16,038 nt of DNA from JAKBCQ01 sp021807585 (GTDB taxonomy: Bacteria; Planctomycetota; Planctomycetia; Isosphaerales; Isosphaeraceae): contig DAHWFG010000491.1 of assembly GCA_027325115.1 (NCBI GenBank), positions 1 to 16,038 of the forward strand, in the 5' to 3' direction. Made by a program: the position numbers and the translations under genes. Each line of letters opens with the position of its first letter. The stretch's first letter is position 1. The notes beneath the pieces are model-generated. The model ran no database searches. It had not been told where the DNA came from and was given only the letters and a program-made list of their open reading frames with translations. Below are positions 6,999-14,165 of this stretch, in pieces.

Positions 6999-8303
6999 AT
7001 GATTCCCATGAATCCCGAACCAGGCCGATTCCGGCTCTCAAAAACGATGACGGTCGCGATTGTGTTTCTGGTCCTAACTCTCGTGATCGGCGTGGCGATG
7101 GGATCTCGGATTTGGACCGATCATCAATTGATGGAAAGTTGGCTCGATCGCGGCGGACCCGTTTCCGCCCGAGAAATCGACTCGCACCGAGTCGATTTCA
7201 AGACGTGGATCGTCGTTCGCACGATCGGCGCCGTAACGCTGCTGATCTCCGTGGCGGCGTTACTCGTCGCACTGCGTCGTCGCATGAGAAATCGATCAAT
7301 CGAAAGTCCGATTCGCGCCGCGAGCGATCGGATCGAGGTCGCGAACGGTCGAGGTCTCAACACCGATTCAAGCCGCGATCGATCGCTCACCCGCGCGATC
7401 GCATCGCGTTCCAGCGAGAACGATGTCGAGAGTCGGGCGGATTCGCGGGATCGGCCGCGCGAGGTGGCATCAACGCGCGGAGATATATTCTTAGAGCGTC
7501 CCCCTTGGAACGGATCGTCGGGGGAGGCCGGGCTCGTGGGGCCGCACGATGCGAAAATCGATCTCCCGATCACGGAAGCTCGCGTTCGTCGCATGCAACG
7601 GTTTATCGATTTGATGGGGATCGCCGCGTCCGGCATGAATCATGAAATTCGAAATCCTCTCACCGCGTTAAGTCTTCACATCCAATTGCTGGAGGAGCGA
7701 ATCCGCGACGAGGCGATATCCGCGGATTTGAGCGACCTGATCGGCGTGGTGAACGAAGAGGTTCTCAAGCTCGACAAGGTGTTGGGGAATTTTCGCGATT
7801 TGGCGAGTTCGGGCGGGATCGAGCCGACCCCCGTCGACGTCGTCGCGCTCGCCGCCGAGACGATCAAGCTGATCGAGCCCGCGGCGGCGAAACAGAAGGT
7901 TGAAGTCGTGTTCCATCGGCCGTATGAGAACTCGCTGATTGTGATGCTCGATCACGAGATATTCAAGCATGCGTTGCTCAATTTGGCGATCGGCTCGCTC
8001 GAGGCGACGCCCGAAGGGGGCGAGTTGACGTTCGCCGCGGCGGTCGACGACGGTGAGCTTCGATTTGATGTATCGGATACGGGGGTGAGCGTTCCTCCGG
8101 CGATTCGGCGCGATTTATTCCAGCCTTATTTTCACGTCCCGGGGCTTGGCGCGGGAATGGGATTGGCGCGGGCCGAGACCTTGATCGGTCGGCACGGCGG
8201 TCGAATCGAGTTCAAGCCGAGTCCATCGAAAACGACGTTTCGCCTGGCGATACCCGTTTCGCCCGGCGTCGAGCCGGCGATCGAGAAAGAAGCCTTGATA
8301 TGA
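6999..8303 (+). CDS. Membrane sensor histidine kinase with degenerate ATP-binding motifs
   Basis: A 434-residue sensor kinase. Two membrane spans (about 17-36 and 70-92) enclose a short 35-residue periplasmic loop, too small for a usual sensor domain. A long polar, Ser/Arg/Asp-rich linker (about 95-185) follows. The phosphoacceptor helix has GMNHEIRNPLTAL with His215. The ATPase-like domain covers about 310-425. The N box reads LLNLAIGSLEATP, so the Mg-binding Asn of NLLxNAxxA is Gly332. The G1 box is DTGVSV instead of DTGxG (Ser364 for Gly). The F-box-like FQPYF and the G2 box GAGMGLA (385-390) are kept. Kinase activity may therefore be weak or absent; phosphatase or scaffold roles are possible. 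The ATG at 6999 has GGGGA nine bases upstream. Its end overlaps the activator gene by ATGA, so the two are translationally coupled partners, as in NtrB/AtoS-type systems. Confidence 0.88.
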   Translation: MIPMNPEPGRFRLSKTMTVAIVFLVLTLVIGVAMGSRIWTDHQLMESWLDRGGPVSAREIDSHRVDFKTWIVVRTIGAVTLLISVAALLVALRRRMRNRSIESPIRAASDRIEVANGRGLNTDSSRDRSLTRAIASRSSENDVESRADSRDRPREVASTRGDIFLERPPWNGSSGEAGLVGPHDAKIDLPITEARVRRMQRFIDLMGIAASGMNHEIRNPLTALSLHIQLLEERIRDEAISADLSDLIGVVNEEVLKLDKVLGNFRDLASSGGIEPTPVDVVALAAETIKLIEPAAAKQKVEVVFHRPYENSLIVMLDHEIFKHALLNLAIGSLEATPEGGELTFAAAVDDGELRFDVSDTGVSVPPAIRRDLFQPYFHVPGLGAGMGLARAETLIGRHGGRIEFKPSPSKTTFRLAIPVSPGVEPAIEKEALI

Positions 8304-9655
8304 GCGCGACTCGGGATCGCGTACTGATCGTCGACGACGAGCCGAACATCCGATCGGGGATGGCGCTGGGTCTGAAAAGCTCGGGGCTCGAGATCGCGAC
8401 CGCGAGCGACGTTGACGAGGCGTGGACGCTATTCGAGAAGCTTCATCCGCGAATCCTCATCACCGACGTTCGCATGCCCGGAGAGCGGACCGGGATCGAT
8501 CTGGTGCGTAAAGTGATGCACGGCAGGCCCGACACCAAGATTCTCGTCGTCACCGCGTTCGGGTCGATCGAATCCGCGGTCGAGGCGATGCGGCTTGGCG
8601 CGTATGATTATATCACCAAGCCGGTTGATCTGGAAATGCTTCGGATGCAAGTGCGCAAGGCGATTGATCATTCGACGTTGAGCGAGGAGAACCGGCTGCT
8701 CCGCGAAGACCTGGCGGCGCGGCGCGAACATCCCGAGATTCTCGGCGAAAGCGAGACGATCAAAAAGCTCTTCGAGCGGATCAGGCGGATCGCCGACACC
8801 GAGCTGACCGTGCTGATTCAGGGCGAAAGCGGCGTCGGAAAGGAATTGGTCGCCAAGGCGATTCACGACCTTAGCCCGCGGCGTGAACGGCCGTTTATCG
8901 CGGTCAACGTGGGGGCGCTCCCCGAAACGCTGATCGAGAGCGAACTTTTCGGTCACGAAAAAGGGGCGTTCAGCGGCGCCGATCGACGCAAGCCCGGCTG
9001 GTTCGAGATGGCGCGCGGCGGGACGCTTTTTCTCGACGAAATCGGCGAAATGACCCCGAAAACTCAAGTCGATTTGCTCCGCGTTCTCGAACAACGCGAG
9101 ATCCGCCGACTGGGGGGCGAAACGCTCATCCCGATCGACGCGCGGTTCATCGTCGCGACTCATCGCGACGTCGACAAACTCGTCGCCGAAGGAAAATTAC
9201 GTGAAGATCTTTATTATCGTTTAAACGTTGTCTCGCTCCGCGTCCCTCCGCTCCGCGAACGTCGCGAAGACATCCCGATGTTGGCCGATTTTTTTCTCGC
9301 CCGAGCGTGCGTCCGCCATCGCCGCGAGCCCAAGCGGATCGCCGGCGCAGCGATGCAGATTCTGTGCGATTACTCCTGGCCGGGTAATGTTCGACAATTG
9401 ATCAATTCTATGGAACGATTGGCGGTCATGGTCGACGCCGAGACGATCCACGCCGACGATCTTCCCGCCAAGAAAACGCAGACGCCGCGAATCTCGATCG
9501 CGACGACGCTCGACGACGCCGTTCAGGAGGCCGAGCGGGGGGCGATTCTCGCGGCGCTCGACGCGTGCAACCGCCGCCGCGAACCGACCGCCAAGGTGCT
9601 GGGAATCAGCGTCCGCACGCTGCAATTGAAAATGAGCAGGCTGGGGATCTCGTAA
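8300..9655 (+). CDS. NtrC-family sigma-54-dependent response regulator
   Basis: A 451-residue three-domain regulator. The receiver (about 7-118) has the acidic pair D12/D13, phosphoacceptor D56, T85 and K107. The AAA+ domain (about 145-385) has Walker A GESGVGKE (175-182), the sigma-54 contact loop GAFSGA (222-227, usually GAFTGA), Walker B GTLFLDEIGE (241-250), the arginine-finger region REDLYYRLN (301-309) and WPGNVRQL (360-367). A Fis-type helix-turn-helix closes the protein (about 415-449; TAKVLGISVRTLQLKMSRLG). It should bind upstream sites as an oligomer and open sigma-54 promoters using ATP. Thr to Ser in the contact loop is conservative. It overlaps the kinase gene by 4 bp. Two -24/-12 promoter matches lie on the far side of the convergent sulP gene, making sulP its most likely nearby target (inference). 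Confidence 0.95.
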   Translation: MSATRDRVLIVDDEPNIRSGMALGLKSSGLEIATASDVDEAWTLFEKLHPRILITDVRMPGERTGIDLVRKVMHGRPDTKILVVTAFGSIESAVEAMRLGAYDYITKPVDLEMLRMQVRKAIDHSTLSEENRLLREDLAARREHPEILGESETIKKLFERIRRIADTELTVLIQGESGVGKELVAKAIHDLSPRRERPFIAVNVGALPETLIESELFGHEKGAFSGADRRKPGWFEMARGGTLFLDEIGEMTPKTQVDLLRVLEQREIRRLGGETLIPIDARFIVATHRDVDKLVAEGKLREDLYYRLNVVSLRVPPLRERREDIPMLADFFLARACVRHRREPKRIAGAAMQILCDYSWPGNVRQLINSMERLAVMVDAETIHADDLPAKKTQTPRISIATTLDDAVQEAERGAILAALDACNRRREPTAKVLGISVRTLQLKMSRLGIS

Positions 9656-9694
9656 GTTACGATCATCCGCCCAAACGGCTCGATTCGCCATTGA

Positions 9695-11785
9695 TTACAT
9701 GATATTGTTTTCATCTTCATGACCGTGAACGCCTTCCGCCGGCGCTTGGTCGTGTTTTGAGAGGCTGAGCGCGTCGGCGTCGCGATGATCCTCCGCCTTG
9801 GCGTCGTCGGTCACGAGCCCCGCGGCGGCGAGATCGATCCCCTCGCGAACGCCCGCTTCGGCTTCGAGCCGGGCCTCGCCCGCGTGTCGAGAACGACGCC
9901 GAACGACGCCCGATCGAGTCTTGCGCTTCGATTTCATATATCGACGCAATATGATAAAAGATTTGCTCATAGGATGACGGTGACGCCGCGGGATCACTTC
10001 CAGCCGAGCCTTTGCGATCGATTCGAGGAACGCGCGCGGATCGAACTCGGCGCCGTCGGGATGATTCGATCGCGCAATCTCGACGATCGCTTCGTTTCGC
10101 CGCGCCGAATCGAGCGGACGGCCGATTCTCATCGACGCATGATAACCCGATTTTGACTTGAGGCGATCCATTCCGATAATCGTCGCGACCCCGCGGCCGC
10201 TCTCGGCGAAATGTTCGACGAACTCCAAAAGCGCCGTCGCGGTCGTGTGATCGACGATCGTCACAAGATCGGTCACGTGCAAAAATACCTTGGAAACGCC
10301 CGACGGAATTCGCTTCAAATTGGAATCGATCAAGAGCGAGTTGAAACAAACGAGCGGACGTCCGAAAAAGATATAATGATGATCACCTACCGTTAGACCT
10401 TTGACGACGGGGTCGCGAAACAGCTCTGACGTTTGCTTGAACCGACGAATCGCTCGTTTCAAAACCGGTTCGCTTCCGTGTTCGCCGCGCCTCTCGACGT
10501 TCGAGACGATCGCAAGTTCCAAAATCATCTTCGCGAGCATCCCCGCGGCGATTCCCCATAACAGGTCGGTCGATACGGTGACGAGGATCGTGATCGCGAA
10601 CACCGAAAGTTGCTCGCCGCCGATCCGCGCGACATGACGCCAAACCTTCGGCGAACACAACTTGTAGCCCGTGTACAAAACGATCGACCCGAGCGCCGCG
10701 TACGGCATCATGTTGATCACGTTTCGACCCAACAACAAATAAATTGTTAAAAATAATGCGTTATAAAAATTGGCCCATTGCGTGCGACCGCCGCTTAAGA
10801 TGCATGTCGTGCTCTTCACGCCTCCGGGGATGATCGTCAGCCCTCCCGCCAAGCTCGAGCACAAATTCGATACGCCCATCGCCTGCAACGTTCTATTGGG
10901 ATCGGACTTGCGGCGGAACGGATCGATTTTGTCGATCGCGGCGATCGTCGCCAGCGACTCGACCCCGTCGATCAGCGTCAGCGTGAGAACCGTCGTCGCG
11001 AGTCCCTTCCAAATCGACCGATCGGCTATCACTCCCGCGAAGTTCGGTAATTGAAATCCATTCCTAAACGGATGATCGGGAATTAAGATCAGGCGATCTC
11101 CCCCTAGTCCCAGATACCTGCCGATGATCAGGCCGACGACCGCGGCGATCACCTGCGGAGGAACGATCTTAACCCACTTTGATTTTATTGATGATAGCAT
11201 AAAGATAAGAGCCAGGCAAAAAATCCCTGTGAAGAAGACTTCCGTATCCATCTCGATGAAGCGTTTGGGTGTTTCGGCGAGGATTCCCCAGAACTCGTGC
11301 GCCTGGTATTTGACGCCGAGAATCAGCGGTAATTGCTTGGCGATGATCAACAGTCCGATCGAGGCGAGCATCCCCTCGACGACCGACGCGGGGAAGATCG
11401 CGCTGAATCGAGCGAGTTGAAGCCGCGCCAGCACGATCTGCACGGCGCCCGTCAGGCTGATCGCCACGAGTAAAAGGGGATAACCGATCGATAGATCACC
11501 GTGCCCGAGGAGCAACATCCCCGCGAAGAGCGCGGGAGCGAGCCCCGCGGCGGGTCCGCTGACCGTCACGTACGATCCCCCCAAAAACGGCAGCACCAGT
11601 CCCGCGATAATCGCCGAGATCAATCCGCATACCGGAGGGGCTCCCGACGCGACCGCGATCCCCAACGAAAACGGCAACGAAACGAGCGAGACGACAAGCC
11701 CCGCGACGAGGTCGGATCGCCAATGCTTCAGCCCCGCGAGTCCGTTTCGCGGCTTCTCGACGGCAAATGATGATATTGTGCTCAC
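9695..11785 (-). CDS. SulP-family inorganic anion transporter with STAS domain
   Basis: A 696-residue inner-membrane transporter. The SulP/SLC26 core (about 15-430) has many hydrophobic spans and family-like motifs: SLPFSLGIAVASGAPP (36-51), VSGPAAGLAPAL (75-86), LIDGVESLATIAAIDK (271-286) and GGLTIIPGGVKSTT (314-327). Substrate could be bicarbonate, sulfate or another anion; the sequence does not decide. A cytoplasmic STAS domain follows (about 463-560; KVFLHVTDLVTIVDHTTATALLEF). Beyond it is an unusual tail (about 600-696), first basic (KSKRKTRS, RRRSR), then acidic and His-bearing (EGVHGHEDENNIM). The start is a GTG at 11785, with AAGGA eight bases upstream. It converges with the kinase-activator operon (39-bp gap, no clear terminator). 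A near-consensus sigma-54 promoter lies 263 nt upstream of its start. Confidence 0.93.
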   Translation of the reverse strand: MSTISSFAVEKPRNGLAGLKHWRSDLVAGLVVSLVSLPFSLGIAVASGAPPVCGLISAIIAGLVLPFLGGSYVTVSGPAAGLAPALFAGMLLLGHGDLSIGYPLLLVAISLTGAVQIVLARLQLARFSAIFPASVVEGMLASIGLLIIAKQLPLILGVKYQAHEFWGILAETPKRFIEMDTEVFFTGIFCLALIFMLSSIKSKWVKIVPPQVIAAVVGLIIGRYLGLGGDRLILIPDHPFRNGFQLPNFAGVIADRSIWKGLATTVLTLTLIDGVESLATIAAIDKIDPFRRKSDPNRTLQAMGVSNLCSSLAGGLTIIPGGVKSTTCILSGGRTQWANFYNALFLTIYLLLGRNVINMMPYAALGSIVLYTGYKLCSPKVWRHVARIGGEQLSVFAITILVTVSTDLLWGIAAGMLAKMILELAIVSNVERRGEHGSEPVLKRAIRRFKQTSELFRDPVVKGLTVGDHHYIFFGRPLVCFNSLLIDSNLKRIPSGVSKVFLHVTDLVTIVDHTTATALLEFVEHFAESGRGVATIIGMDRLKSKSGYHASMRIGRPLDSARRNEAIVEIARSNHPDGAEFDPRAFLESIAKARLEVIPRRHRHPMSKSFIILRRYMKSKRKTRSGVVRRRSRHAGEARLEAEAGVREGIDLAAAGLVTDDAKAEDHRDADALSLSKHDQAPAEGVHGHEDENNIM

Positions 11786-11921
11786 TAAAACAATCCTTTT
11801 CTTCTAGGTCGGCTCGGATCGAGTTCGACCTCGCCTGGAAGGGATCGAACGAGGCGACCCGCGAACGACGTCGTCGGCCGTCCGCTCGACGCACGCGAAC
11901 AAAGGCGCTCTCGGGAAGCGG

Positions 11922-11937
11922 CCGATCGCGCGATCGG
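11922..11937. repeat. 16-bp perfect palindrome in the sulP leader
   Basis: CCGATCGC followed by GCGATCGG is a perfect palindrome about 137 bases upstream of the sulP start and inside the predicted sigma-54 transcript. It could be an operator, but CGATCG is so frequent in this DNA that chance is quite possible. Confidence 0.25.
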
Positions 11938-12058
11938 AACGTCGATGACTAAAAATGAAAACATAATGACTTAATGCCGTCTCGGCGGCGAGACGCTCGC
12001 GGGAGGAACCTTTGCGGGAGTCGAGGCGCGCTTCGCTCGGCGCGTCGCCGTCCCATTA

Positions 12059-12075
12059 GGCAATCGCCGTGCCAA
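12059..12075 (-). promoter_or_regulatory. Sigma-54 (-24/-12) promoter for sulP
   Basis: Read leftward the sequence is TTGGCACG-GCGA-TTGCC. The known RpoN consensus is YTGGCACG-N4-TTGCW: every core position matches and only the final W is C. GG and GC are separated by exactly ten bases, as required. The predicted start is near 12048, giving sulP a leader of about 263 nt. An NtrC-type activator is encoded just beyond sulP. The match and spacing are seen in the sequence; activity is inferred. Confidence 0.7.
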
Positions 12076-12103
12076 ATCGACAAACACGACTTCGTCAAAG
12101 ACA

Positions 12104-12119
12104 TGCAACTTCAGATGCA
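12104..12119. promoter_or_regulatory. Imperfect dyad upstream of the sulP sigma-54 promoter
   Basis: TGCAACT-TC-AGATGCA has 7-base arms with one mismatch. It lies at about -56 to -71 from the predicted sulP start. A GATCT-T-AGATC dyad is adjacent at 12124-12134. Either could bind a regulator. Confidence 0.25.
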
Positions 12120-12158
12120 AAAAGATCTTAGATCGAAATGAGAAGACCGGCGGTAGCC

Positions 12159-12173
12159 TTGAGACGGGCTCAA
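12159..12173. promoter_or_regulatory. Candidate upstream activator site (dyad)
   Basis: TTGAG-N5-CTCAA is a perfect 15-bp dyad at about -111 to -125 from the predicted sulP start, the distance at which NtrC-type activators usually bind. Assignment to the activator encoded at 8300-9655 is inference. Confidence 0.3.
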
Positions 12174-12558
12174 TCGCGGAAGTGGAACCGCAAGATCTCG
12201 CCGAGACGCGCAAAATCTTTCGTGTTCGCCGATCGGTTCAATCGGCTCGGTCGAGATCGAATTAAAATATCATCATCTCGGATGATTTTGAGATCCGATC
12301 GAGGCGATCTTTCCCTCCTCCACCGTGTCGGGAAAGATCGCACTCGACCGACGCCGCTCCCGTCTCTGATGAACGAACCCCGCCGCGCCCGTCCGATCAA
12401 TCGGTACGAGTCGCGACGGGGCGCCGACCGTGGGATCGCCGTGACGAACATATTATGATAGGTGAGTCATCTTATGTCCGTTTCGTCGTCAAGAAGATCA
12501 CGGAACGATACCCCACGGGCATAACCACAGTGGGCTTCATGCGTCGATACAACGATAA

Positions 12559-12574
12559 TGCAAGCCGCGTGCCG
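12559..12574 (-). promoter_or_regulatory. Second sigma-54 (-24/-12) promoter match, no clear gene downstream
   Basis: Read leftward the sequence is CGGCACG-CGGC-TTGCA, one mismatch (C for T) to TGGCACG-N4-TTGCA, with GG and GC ten bases apart. The predicted start is near 12548. It faces the same way as sulP, 500 bp further upstream. No supported gene lies between the two promoters, so its product could be a small RNA, a small protein, or a very long sulP leader. Confidence 0.5.
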
Positions 12575-12608
12575 GCGTGAAGCGAACCCAAAAGAGATGA
12601 CACAACTT

Positions 12609-12637
12609 AAGATAGGTAAAGTGGTTGCGTTTAACAA
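12609..12637 (-). promoter_or_regulatory. Candidate sigma-70-type promoter with an overlapping dyad
   Basis: Leftward, TTGTTA (12637-12632) and TATCTT (12614-12609) are 17 bases apart, four of six matches each. An inverted repeat GGTTG-N7-CAACC overlaps the -35 box and could be an operator. It reads into the gene-poor region, about 50 bases above the second sigma-54 match. Confidence 0.3.
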
Positions 12638-12835
12638 CCGCAATCGGGGCGGGTCCATGACGCGAGCGCGGATCGAACGTTCCGCATGTACTTGCGCGGA
12701 AACGCGTGCGATCGACGCTTGAAGGTAAGGCTCGGATCGATAGAATTCAACGCGAGTGATGAGTCCTTCGAAAACCGATTCGACCGCTTCGCGTCGATTT
12801 CCCGTCGAAACGCCGCTCGCGGTCGATCGTGGCGA

Positions 12836-13426
12836 TCAGCCCGGCGCCGCGCTTTTTTGATCGACCGAACGCCGCAACCGCTGCCTCGCCTTTGTTAAAA
12901 TCGGCCCGATCGAATTCTCGGGAAGCCCCAATTGCTTGCCGATCTGCCGATAATTGAGGAACTTAAGATGATAAAGACGAATGACTTGCGCCTCGCGCTC
13001 GGGGAGCTCGGCAAGCAGCCGTTCCACCTCTTCGGCGGCGATGATCGGCTCAACCTGAACCTCGCTGCTGTCGTCATCAACAATGGCGCGATGCGCCGTC
13101 GAATGACCAAGCTCGGCCTCGCGGCGCCGCTTGATCGTCTCCTTCACGCAGATTCGCCGCGCCACGACCGTTAAATAGGTCGGCAGCGAACTGTTCCCTT
13201 TGAATCGCCGCAACACCGCGTAATCGTTATCAACGATCGCCAACAAAATCTCAGCGGCGATGTCCTCGGTGTCGGCCTCGCTCAGCTCGACGCTGCGCGC
13301 GTGCTTCACGTGCTGAATGACGTGATAAATTAGGCCCAGGTAGCGGTCGACGAAATCGTTCCACGCTCCGGGTTCATGCGCCAAACACCGATCGATCAGT
13401 TGGCGATCAATCTCTCTCAGGGGCAT
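12836..13426 (-). CDS. ECF-like RNA polymerase sigma factor (sigma-70 family)
   Basis: A 196-residue small sigma factor with regions 2 and 4 only. Region 2 (about 18-100) includes AWNDFVDRYLGLIYHVI, then EADTEDIAAEILLAIV and FKGNSSLPTYLTVVARR, the -10 recognition part. A charged linker (about 101-128) follows. Region 4 (about 132-186) is the -35 binding helix-turn-helix, LPEREAQVIRLYHLKFLNYRQIGKQLGLPENSIG. The ATG at 13426 has GGGGA seven bases upstream. No anti-sigma gene or transmembrane partner is visible on either side; the neighbour is a divergent single-domain response regulator. Its target promoters are unknown. Confidence 0.93.
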   Translation of the reverse strand: MPLREIDRQLIDRCLAHEPGAWNDFVDRYLGLIYHVIQHVKHARSVELSEADTEDIAAEILLAIVDNDYAVLRRFKGNSSLPTYLTVVARRICVKETIKRRREAELGHSTAHRAIVDDDSSEVQVEPIIAAEEVERLLAELPEREAQVIRLYHLKFLNYRQIGKQLGLPENSIGPILTKARQRLRRSVDQKSAAPG

Positions 13427-13502
13427 CGCAGCATCCCCATCGGTTCGGGAGGACGGTCATATCGGCCCGGGACGCCTCGGACTCGCCGGAAGTTAACACC
13501 CA

Positions 13503-13530
13503 ATTCTACTACCTTTACGGACGTCGGCAA
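13503..13530 (-). promoter_or_regulatory. Candidate promoter for the sigma factor gene
   Basis: Leftward, TTGCCG (13530-13525) and TAGAAT (13508-13503) are 16 bases apart; the -10 matches five and the -35 four of six consensus positions. The predicted start near 13496 gives a leader of about 70 nt. Confidence 0.4.
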
Positions 13531-13653
13531 GTTTTCGATTGGACCGATCGCGCCGGATTCATCGGATGATTCCGCGCCACGCTCCCTTTTCGATTCCGAT
13601 TCCCCCCCGCCGACGTTCCGATTACAATCCTTATCAATGTATCGCAAACGAAA

Positions 13654-13682
13654 CTCGCTTGCGAGCGATCAACGATCGCTCG
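13654..13682 (+). promoter_or_regulatory. Alternative hairpins just upstream of the response regulator gene
   Basis: CGAGCGATC (13662-13670) and GATCGCTCG (13674-13682) are perfect 9-base arms around AAC. A competing stem CTCGC (13654-13658) with GCGAG (13661-13665) uses part of the same left arm. The hairpin ends about eight bases before the AAAGGG ribosome binding site and 21 bases before the ATG, so it may influence translation or transcription of the regulator. Confidence 0.35.
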
Positions 13683-13703
13683 TTCTCTTAAAGGGCGCTC
13701 TGT

Positions 13704-14165
13704 ATGGACGATTCACAGGATCCACCGAAGATCCTGGTCGCCGACGACAACCTCCAAAACGTCGAACTGCTCGAAGCGTACCTCGCCGATATCCCGTGCG
13801 AGATTCGAGGCGCCGCCGACGGAGTCGAAACTCTCGAGCTGATCGAATCGTTCCAGCCCGACCTCGTCCTGCTCGACGTCATGATGCCTCGACTTTCGGG
13901 TTTTGAAGTCTGTCGCAAGGTTCGGGAAAACCCCGCGACCAAAGACCTGCCGATCCTCATGGTCACCGCGCTCAACGAACCGTCCGACTTCGAACGAGGC
14001 GTTCAGGCCGGCGCAGACGATTTCCTCACCAAACCCGTCAACAAAATTGAACTCCTCTGCCGCGTCAAAAGCCTGATCCGCGTCAGTCACCTGAAAAACA
14101 GGCTCGACCGAACCCTCGCGTACCTCGCCGAGGTTGAATCGATCAGCCGCAAAGCCGGAAGATAA
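13704..14165 (+). CDS. Single-domain response regulator
   Basis: A 153-residue receiver-only protein. Acidic pair D14/D15, phosphoacceptor D58 (LVLLDVMMPRLSGFEVC), T88 (LMVTAL) and K110 (FLTKPVN) are all present, so it should be phosphorylatable. The sequence style (ADDNLQNVELL, PEDxxx-like loop, FLTKPVNKIELLCRVKSL) resembles PleD/CheY-like receivers. After the receiver (about 8-125) only a short helical tail remains (about 126-153, HLKNRLDRTLAYLAEVESISRK), with no output domain. Such proteins act through protein contacts or as phosphate relays. The ATG at 13704 has AAAGGG about eight bases upstream. No histidine kinase is next to it. It is divergent from the sigma factor and 178 bp before the methyltransferase gene. 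Confidence 0.93.
   Translation: MDDSQDPPKILVADDNLQNVELLEAYLADIPCEIRGAADGVETLELIESFQPDLVLLDVMMPRLSGFEVCRKVRENPATKDLPILMVTALNEPSDFERGVQAGADDFLTKPVNKIELLCRVKSLIRVSHLKNRLDRTLAYLAEVESISRKAGR

Larger units (their letters stand above)
11786..12835. other. Gene-poor kilobase upstream of sulP, rich in regulatory-looking elements
   Basis: No convincing gene is visible on either strand. Leftward frames at 11971-12213 (80 codons), 12170-12451 (93) and 12467-12658 (63), and rightward 12138-12458 (106), are Arg/Ser/Pro-rich, lack good ribosome binding sites, and overlap the promoter-like elements. Those elements are two leftward -24/-12 matches (12059-12075, 12559-12574), a leftward sigma-70-like promoter (12609-12637), several dyads (12104-12119, 12159-12173, 12272-12286), a 16-bp palindrome (11922-11937) and a strong hairpin with 7-bp arms (11978-11995). 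The stretch 12460-12660 has visibly fewer GATC motifs than its surroundings. It could hold a long regulated leader, a small RNA, or a decayed gene. Confidence 0.55.

Noticed and set aside
9656..9694. Bidirectional terminator between the convergent activator and sulP genes
   Set aside because: The 39-bp gap shows no usable stem-loop with a T tract, so overlap of the two transcripts is possible.
11978..11995. CGTCTCG-N4-CGAGACG hairpin as a terminator
   Set aside because: No T run follows on either strand; it is noted only as a leader structure.
11971..12213. 80-codon leftward open frame ending in a Pro/Arg/Ala-rich tail
   Set aside because: It has no ribosome binding site, its bases include the near-perfect sigma-54 promoter, and its composition looks like GC-rich noise. 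A decayed gene is not excluded.
12170..12451. 93-codon leftward frame downstream of the second sigma-54 match
   Set aside because: The ATG lacks a Shine-Dalgarno and the product is Arg/Ser-rich without a hydrophobic core or motif, like the shadow frames of known genes here.
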